NCBI GenBank assembly: GCA_001917905.1
Contig: MNEX01000087.1
Location: 1 to 35,666, forward strand
Reading direction: 5' to 3'
From: Acidobacteria bacterium 13_1_40CM_65_14
Lineage (GTDB): Bacteria; Acidobacteriota; Vicinamibacteria; Vicinamibacterales; CAVVIG01
Length of the DNA: 35,666 nucleotides
Positions 32,817-35,666 of the stretch are shown here, one piece after another; position 1 is the first letter of the stretch; every line of letters starts with the position of its first letter. The notes beneath the pieces are model-generated. The model was not told where the DNA came from and did not search any database. It saw nothing but the letters and a program-made list of their open reading frames with translations. The position numbers and the translations under genes were made by a program.

Positions 32817-33692
32817 ATGGCAGCGACTGACTGGGACGAGGCAACGTTCGAGGCGTATCGACCGCTGTTGTTCTCGATTGCGTACAGGATGCTCAGCAGC
32901 GCCAGCGAAGCCGAGGATGTCATTCAGGATGCGTGGCTCCGGGCGCGTCAGGACCAGCACGCCGACGTCCGCTCCCCTCGCGCGTATCTCACGACCATCG
33001 TCACGCGGCTGTGCATCGACCATCTGCGCAGCGCCGAGCGGACTCGCATGGAGTATCCAGGTCCATGGCTGCCTGAACCGTTGGCAGAACCAAATCAGGA
33101 ATCCGCCGAGCTAGCGTCGTCCCTGACGACGGCATTCCTCGTACTGCTGGAGCACCTGGCGCCGACCGAGCGCGCGGTCTTCCTGCTGCGCGAGGTGTTC
33201 GAGCTCGACTTCGACGAGATCGCGAGGAGCGTCGGCAAGAGCGAGGCGAACACGCGGCAGATCCTCACGCGGGCACGCGGCCGGCTGCGCGATTCGCGTC
33301 CGCGCTTCACCGTGTCGCGTCGTGAATCGGAGGAGATCGTGCGGCGCTTCCGGCACGCCTGCGTCACCGGCAACGTCGAAGAGCTGATGGCGGTGCTGCA
33401 CGCCGACGCGGAGCTCGTCTCCGATGGCGGCGGCAAGGCGGCCGCGGCGACGCGTCCCGTGCTCGGCGCGGATCGCATAGCGAAGTTCGTGCTCGGCTAT
33501 GCCGGCAAGATGCACTGGTCGGAGTCGGACTTCCAGATCGTCACGATCAACGGCGCGCCCGGTCTGCTCGTGCGCCATCCGATCTCCGGCAACGGCACCT
33601 ACTCGTTCGACATCGCCGACGGCCGCATTCGCGCGATCTACATCGTGCGCAACCCCGACAAGCTGCGTGGTTTCCTCGAGCACACGCATTGA
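32817..33692 (+). CDS. ECF41-group RNA polymerase sigma factor with SnoaL-like C-terminal domain
   Basis: A 291-residue sigma factor (often annotated SigJ). Sigma region 2 is at about 11-80 (FSIAYRMLSSASEAEDVIQD), region 4 at about 108-160 (LAPTERAVFLLREVFELDFD, helix-turn-helix EIARSVGKSEANTRQILTRA), and a SnoaL/NTF2-like domain follows at 170-291. All three marks of group ECF41 are present: WLPEP in the linker (84-88), DGGGK (203-207) and NPDKL (279-283). In this group the fused C-terminal domain replaces an anti-sigma factor and tunes core-enzyme binding. An in-frame stop at 32811 excludes earlier starts. Two ECF41-type promoters in the intergenic region point to autoregulation and control of the CMD gene. 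Confidence 0.93.
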   Translation: MAATDWDEATFEAYRPLLFSIAYRMLSSASEAEDVIQDAWLRARQDQHADVRSPRAYLTTIVTRLCIDHLRSAERTRMEYPGPWLPEPLAEPNQESAELASSLTTAFLVLLEHLAPTERAVFLLREVFELDFDEIARSVGKSEANTRQILTRARGRLRDSRPRFTVSRRESEEIVRRFRHACVTGNVEELMAVLHADAELVSDGGGKAAAATRPVLGADRIAKFVLGYAGKMHWSESDFQIVTINGAPGLLVRHPISGNGTYSFDIADGRIRAIYIVRNPDKLRGFLEHTH

Positions 33693-34023
33693 TCGCGGGA
33701 GTGGGACGGCGATCCTGAAATCTCGCCGCCATCCCGACCTTCGCCTCGGATACACGTTCCACGTCGTCGTCGAATCGCCGCGCGGCTAGTCGCCAAGTAT
33801 TTTCGGAGGCCATCCCGTCGGGTCGGAAGCCCCTTCGGCGTTGCGCGTTACCCAGTGTTCCGGATCGGATTGTCGGCGGATCGCCGCATGGTTCGAGAAT
33901 TCGGGTCTGCCACCGCAAACCAACCTCGGCCGGATCGTTTTTGGAATCGCTTTCCCGTTCCAATGATCGGCCGTCGGCTTGGCCGCCGACGTCGGTCTAC
34001 AATCTGAAGCTAAAGAGGCGGAT
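33693..34023 (-). other. non-coding stretch holding a leftward protein-like remnant
   Basis: A leftward frame (34034 to 33786) ends DPEHWVTRNAEGASDPTGW, then PPKILGD and a stop. The block from 33788 to 33841 is similar, in the same frame, to one at 35196-35249 that reads QPEEPSGPFWPVRKMLGD. This suggests two remnants of one protein family. I cannot name it. No intact gene is visible here. Confidence 0.3.
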
Positions 34024-34950
34024 ATGCCGCGCACTGTTGTGTCGTTGCTGCTGGCCGTCGCTGCCTGCCTTCACATGGTCGCCGGCACCCATGCGGCGGG
34101 ACCGAGAGCGATACAACTCTCCGTCGACCAACTGGTCAGCGATTGGTACCAAAGGGAGTTCGGCATCTCAGTTCCCCGACCGGCCATCTTCAACGATGAA
34201 CGTGCGGTGGATTGCCGCGGCGACGGCCATTTGACGAGCACCGCTTACTTGCGGACCGGTTCCACGACCGCGGATTTGCTCGTTCTGTATCTCACTCGCG
34301 ATGGCTTAAATCTGATCAACAAGTTTCGCCGCAATGTGCTTATGCCAGGCGGCCGTTTCAACGTGCTGTCGGTTGTCGTACGGCATCAGGCGACCGTTGG
34401 TTCCGACCCAATCTCATCGTGGCAAGTCGCGCAAGCTGCCGTCAACGACACGCACGTCAAGTTTGCGAGAGATCACGGCTACAGTGCGCCACTTGTTGAG
34501 TTCCACAACACGAATATGCTGTTGGAGCCGAGCGAGCTTAGTGTCCCCGAAAGACGAGATATCGTCGCAGCGGCACTCCAACGGCACAATCTGGCAGCTG
34601 GCGACGATGACATCGTCATGATCATCAACATCGATCCGGCACGGTCGGAAGGTGGACGGACGTCGCCGTTGCCATGGCGATCCATCTACGTCGGTAATTA
34701 CGCTCAGTGGAAAACCGAGCTGCGGACGACTGACTGGGCGGCGATTGCCCGAACTTCCTACCAGCAACTGATGGCTTACTTCTGGGGATGGCAACCGGGT
34801 TGGACACCTACTTGCGGTGGAACACGGCTCGGCCATGAACCGTTCATCACCTCTCCGCGATTGCTCGGTTGGGAAGATGTAGACGGCGACGGCGTGCCGG
34901 AAGTGCTGGACGGGACACCGTACGGCCGATCGACGGATCCGCGTTACTAG
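34024..34950 (+). CDS. exported protein of unknown function with C-terminal Ca-binding-like loop
   Basis: A 308-residue exported protein from ATG 34024, with AAGAGG just upstream; the frame is open from 33979. The signal peptide is MPRTVVSLLLAVAACLHMVAG. The mature domain (LVSDWYQREFGISVPRP, TADLLVLYLTRDGLNLINKF) is unfamiliar. The end has WEDVDGDGVPEVLDGTPYG, a DxDxDG calcium-binding loop common at the end of secreted peptidase-like proteins in soil bacteria. I see no HExxH or Ser-protease motif. Its codons are less GC-rich than the core genes. Confidence 0.65.
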   Translation: MPRTVVSLLLAVAACLHMVAGTHAAGPRAIQLSVDQLVSDWYQREFGISVPRPAIFNDERAVDCRGDGHLTSTAYLRTGSTTADLLVLYLTRDGLNLINKFRRNVLMPGGRFNVLSVVVRHQATVGSDPISSWQVAQAAVNDTHVKFARDHGYSAPLVEFHNTNMLLEPSELSVPERRDIVAAALQRHNLAAGDDDIVMIINIDPARSEGGRTSPLPWRSIYVGNYAQWKTELRTTDWAAIARTSYQQLMAYFWGWQPGWTPTCGGTRLGHEPFITSPRLLGWEDVDGDGVPEVLDGTPYGRSTDPRY

Positions 34951-35595
34951 GGCGCCTGTCGTTGCGCGAACACCGAGAGCATCGACTTCACGGCTGGGAC
35001 GTTTTGCGAAGAACTGGGTCACGCGATTGATATGGCAGTGATCTGAGGGTGACGGCGTTCCGAAATCCACAAAAGTTGCTGCAGCGCATGCGCAATACGT
35101 TCATGGAGGCGCCCTCCAACAGTTCGACGAGTCGACCGGCTGCCTTCACGCTCGGAATCGTCGCTCCGTGGCGGCACGCCGTTTCTGTAACGAGTAGTCG
35201 CCAAGCATTTTCCGAACCGGCCAGAATGGTCCGGAAGGCTCTTCGGGCTGTATATCGCGAGTGAGCGCCTCGAGGCTTCTCTCAGTAGTCAACGGTAACG
35301 TCGCAGTACGTCGCCAGAGCGGTCCACGACCTGACATAAAGCGCTGAATGCGACGTGTCAGCAGCCGAGCGGTCAACCTGCTCGACAATCAAGGGCCAGA
35401 TTCGACTGGTAATGCCGCGGCCCTTCGCAACCGACCACACTCGGAGTCGGTCGCGCCATTTCCGAGCGCGATCCCACGGCGCGGCGACGCAGCAACCCTG
35501 GAGCGGAGCAACGTCGCCTGCTGAACGTGAGCGATGCCACACCTTCAGCCATGCGCGAACCTTTCAACATGCGGTCGGGTTCCGCGTGTGCTCGG
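34951..35595. other. no intact gene recognised
   Basis: This 645-bp stretch has short leftward frames with protein-like content: IQPEEPSGPFWPVRKMLGD near 35196-35255, related to the remnant at 33788; and GRGITSRIWPLIVEQVDRSA ending at 35282. No start sites or full domains can be made out. It probably holds decayed coding DNA. Confidence 0.3.
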
Positions 35596-35666
35596 TCAGC
35601 GCTTTCGCTGCTGAATCTGCGCGACGAAGAACTGCTTCAGCGTTTCGTTCGTGAGCCCGAGTTCCG
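35596..35666 (-). CDS. C-terminal end of a leftward gene cut by the window edge
   Basis: The last 22 codons read ELGLTNETLKQFFVAQIQQR, then KR and stop TGA at 35596-35598. The pattern G-L-x-x-x-x-x-x-x-FF-x-x-QI resembles the last helix of AroQ-type (gamma class) chorismate mutases, but so short a tail cannot settle the family. Confidence 0.3.
   Translation of the reverse strand, partial: ELGLTNETLKQFFVAQIQQRKR

Overview
The window looks like chromosomal DNA of a GC-rich soil-type Acidobacteriota, most likely Vicinamibacteria. The reasons are an ADOP-type duplicated permease, a VWA protein of the Acidobacteria-associated family, PadR-led small operons and an SBBP beta-propeller exoprotein, all in GC-rich codon usage. 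This placement is an inference from gene families, with no marker gene behind it.

Left part (1 to about 14.7 kb), mostly housekeeping or stress genes. A leftward heavy-metal efflux operon runs FG-GAP protein, TolC-like channel, adaptor, CzcA-like RND pump and a small exported protein. It is headed by a -10 box next to an 11-bp-phased direct repeat typical of OmpR/PhoB-family regulators. The pump is split by an internal deletion plus frameshift. Next come the C-terminal remnant of a PDZ serine protease, a SigK/RskA-type ECF sigma and anti-sigma pair (the anti-sigma also carries a deletion and frameshift), two GC-rich hairpins, a DUF1579-like exported protein, an Fsr-type MFS exporter, and a 1,391-residue exported SBBP protein that overlaps the exporter tail to tail by 67 bp.

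Middle part (about 14.7 to 25.6 kb), accessory and eroded. A 3' half of tRNA-Lys(UUU) at 15.14 kb looks like the left attachment site of an island running to the right. It is followed by fragments of an AraC regulator, an ADOP prefix domain, a large serine recombinase and an MBL/alkylsulfatase-like protein, mixed with intact genes: an exported DinB protein, two leftward PadR operons and a full ADOP permease. The PadR genes share a design: a near-consensus sigma-70 promoter containing an AT-rich inverted repeat, with almost no leader before the ATG. One PadR drives an S41 peptidase fused to an ADOP-type N-terminal segment. The other leads three membrane or exported proteins, two of them of unknown function.

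Right part (25.4 to 35.7 kb). It starts with the N-terminal piece of a tyrosine recombinase. Then come two alpha/beta hydrolases, the VWA protein, an attC-like hairpin, a less GC-rich VOC protein and a small membrane protein. The C-terminal piece of the same kind of tyrosine recombinase follows, in an order that a simple insertion cannot explain. After a methyltransferase remnant comes a divergent pair: a carboxymuconolactone-decarboxylase-like protein and an ECF41 sigma factor. Both have the ECF41 promoter signature in the shared intergenic region, so they form a compact self-regulating module. The window ends with an exported protein of unknown function and the tail of a leftward gene cut by the edge.
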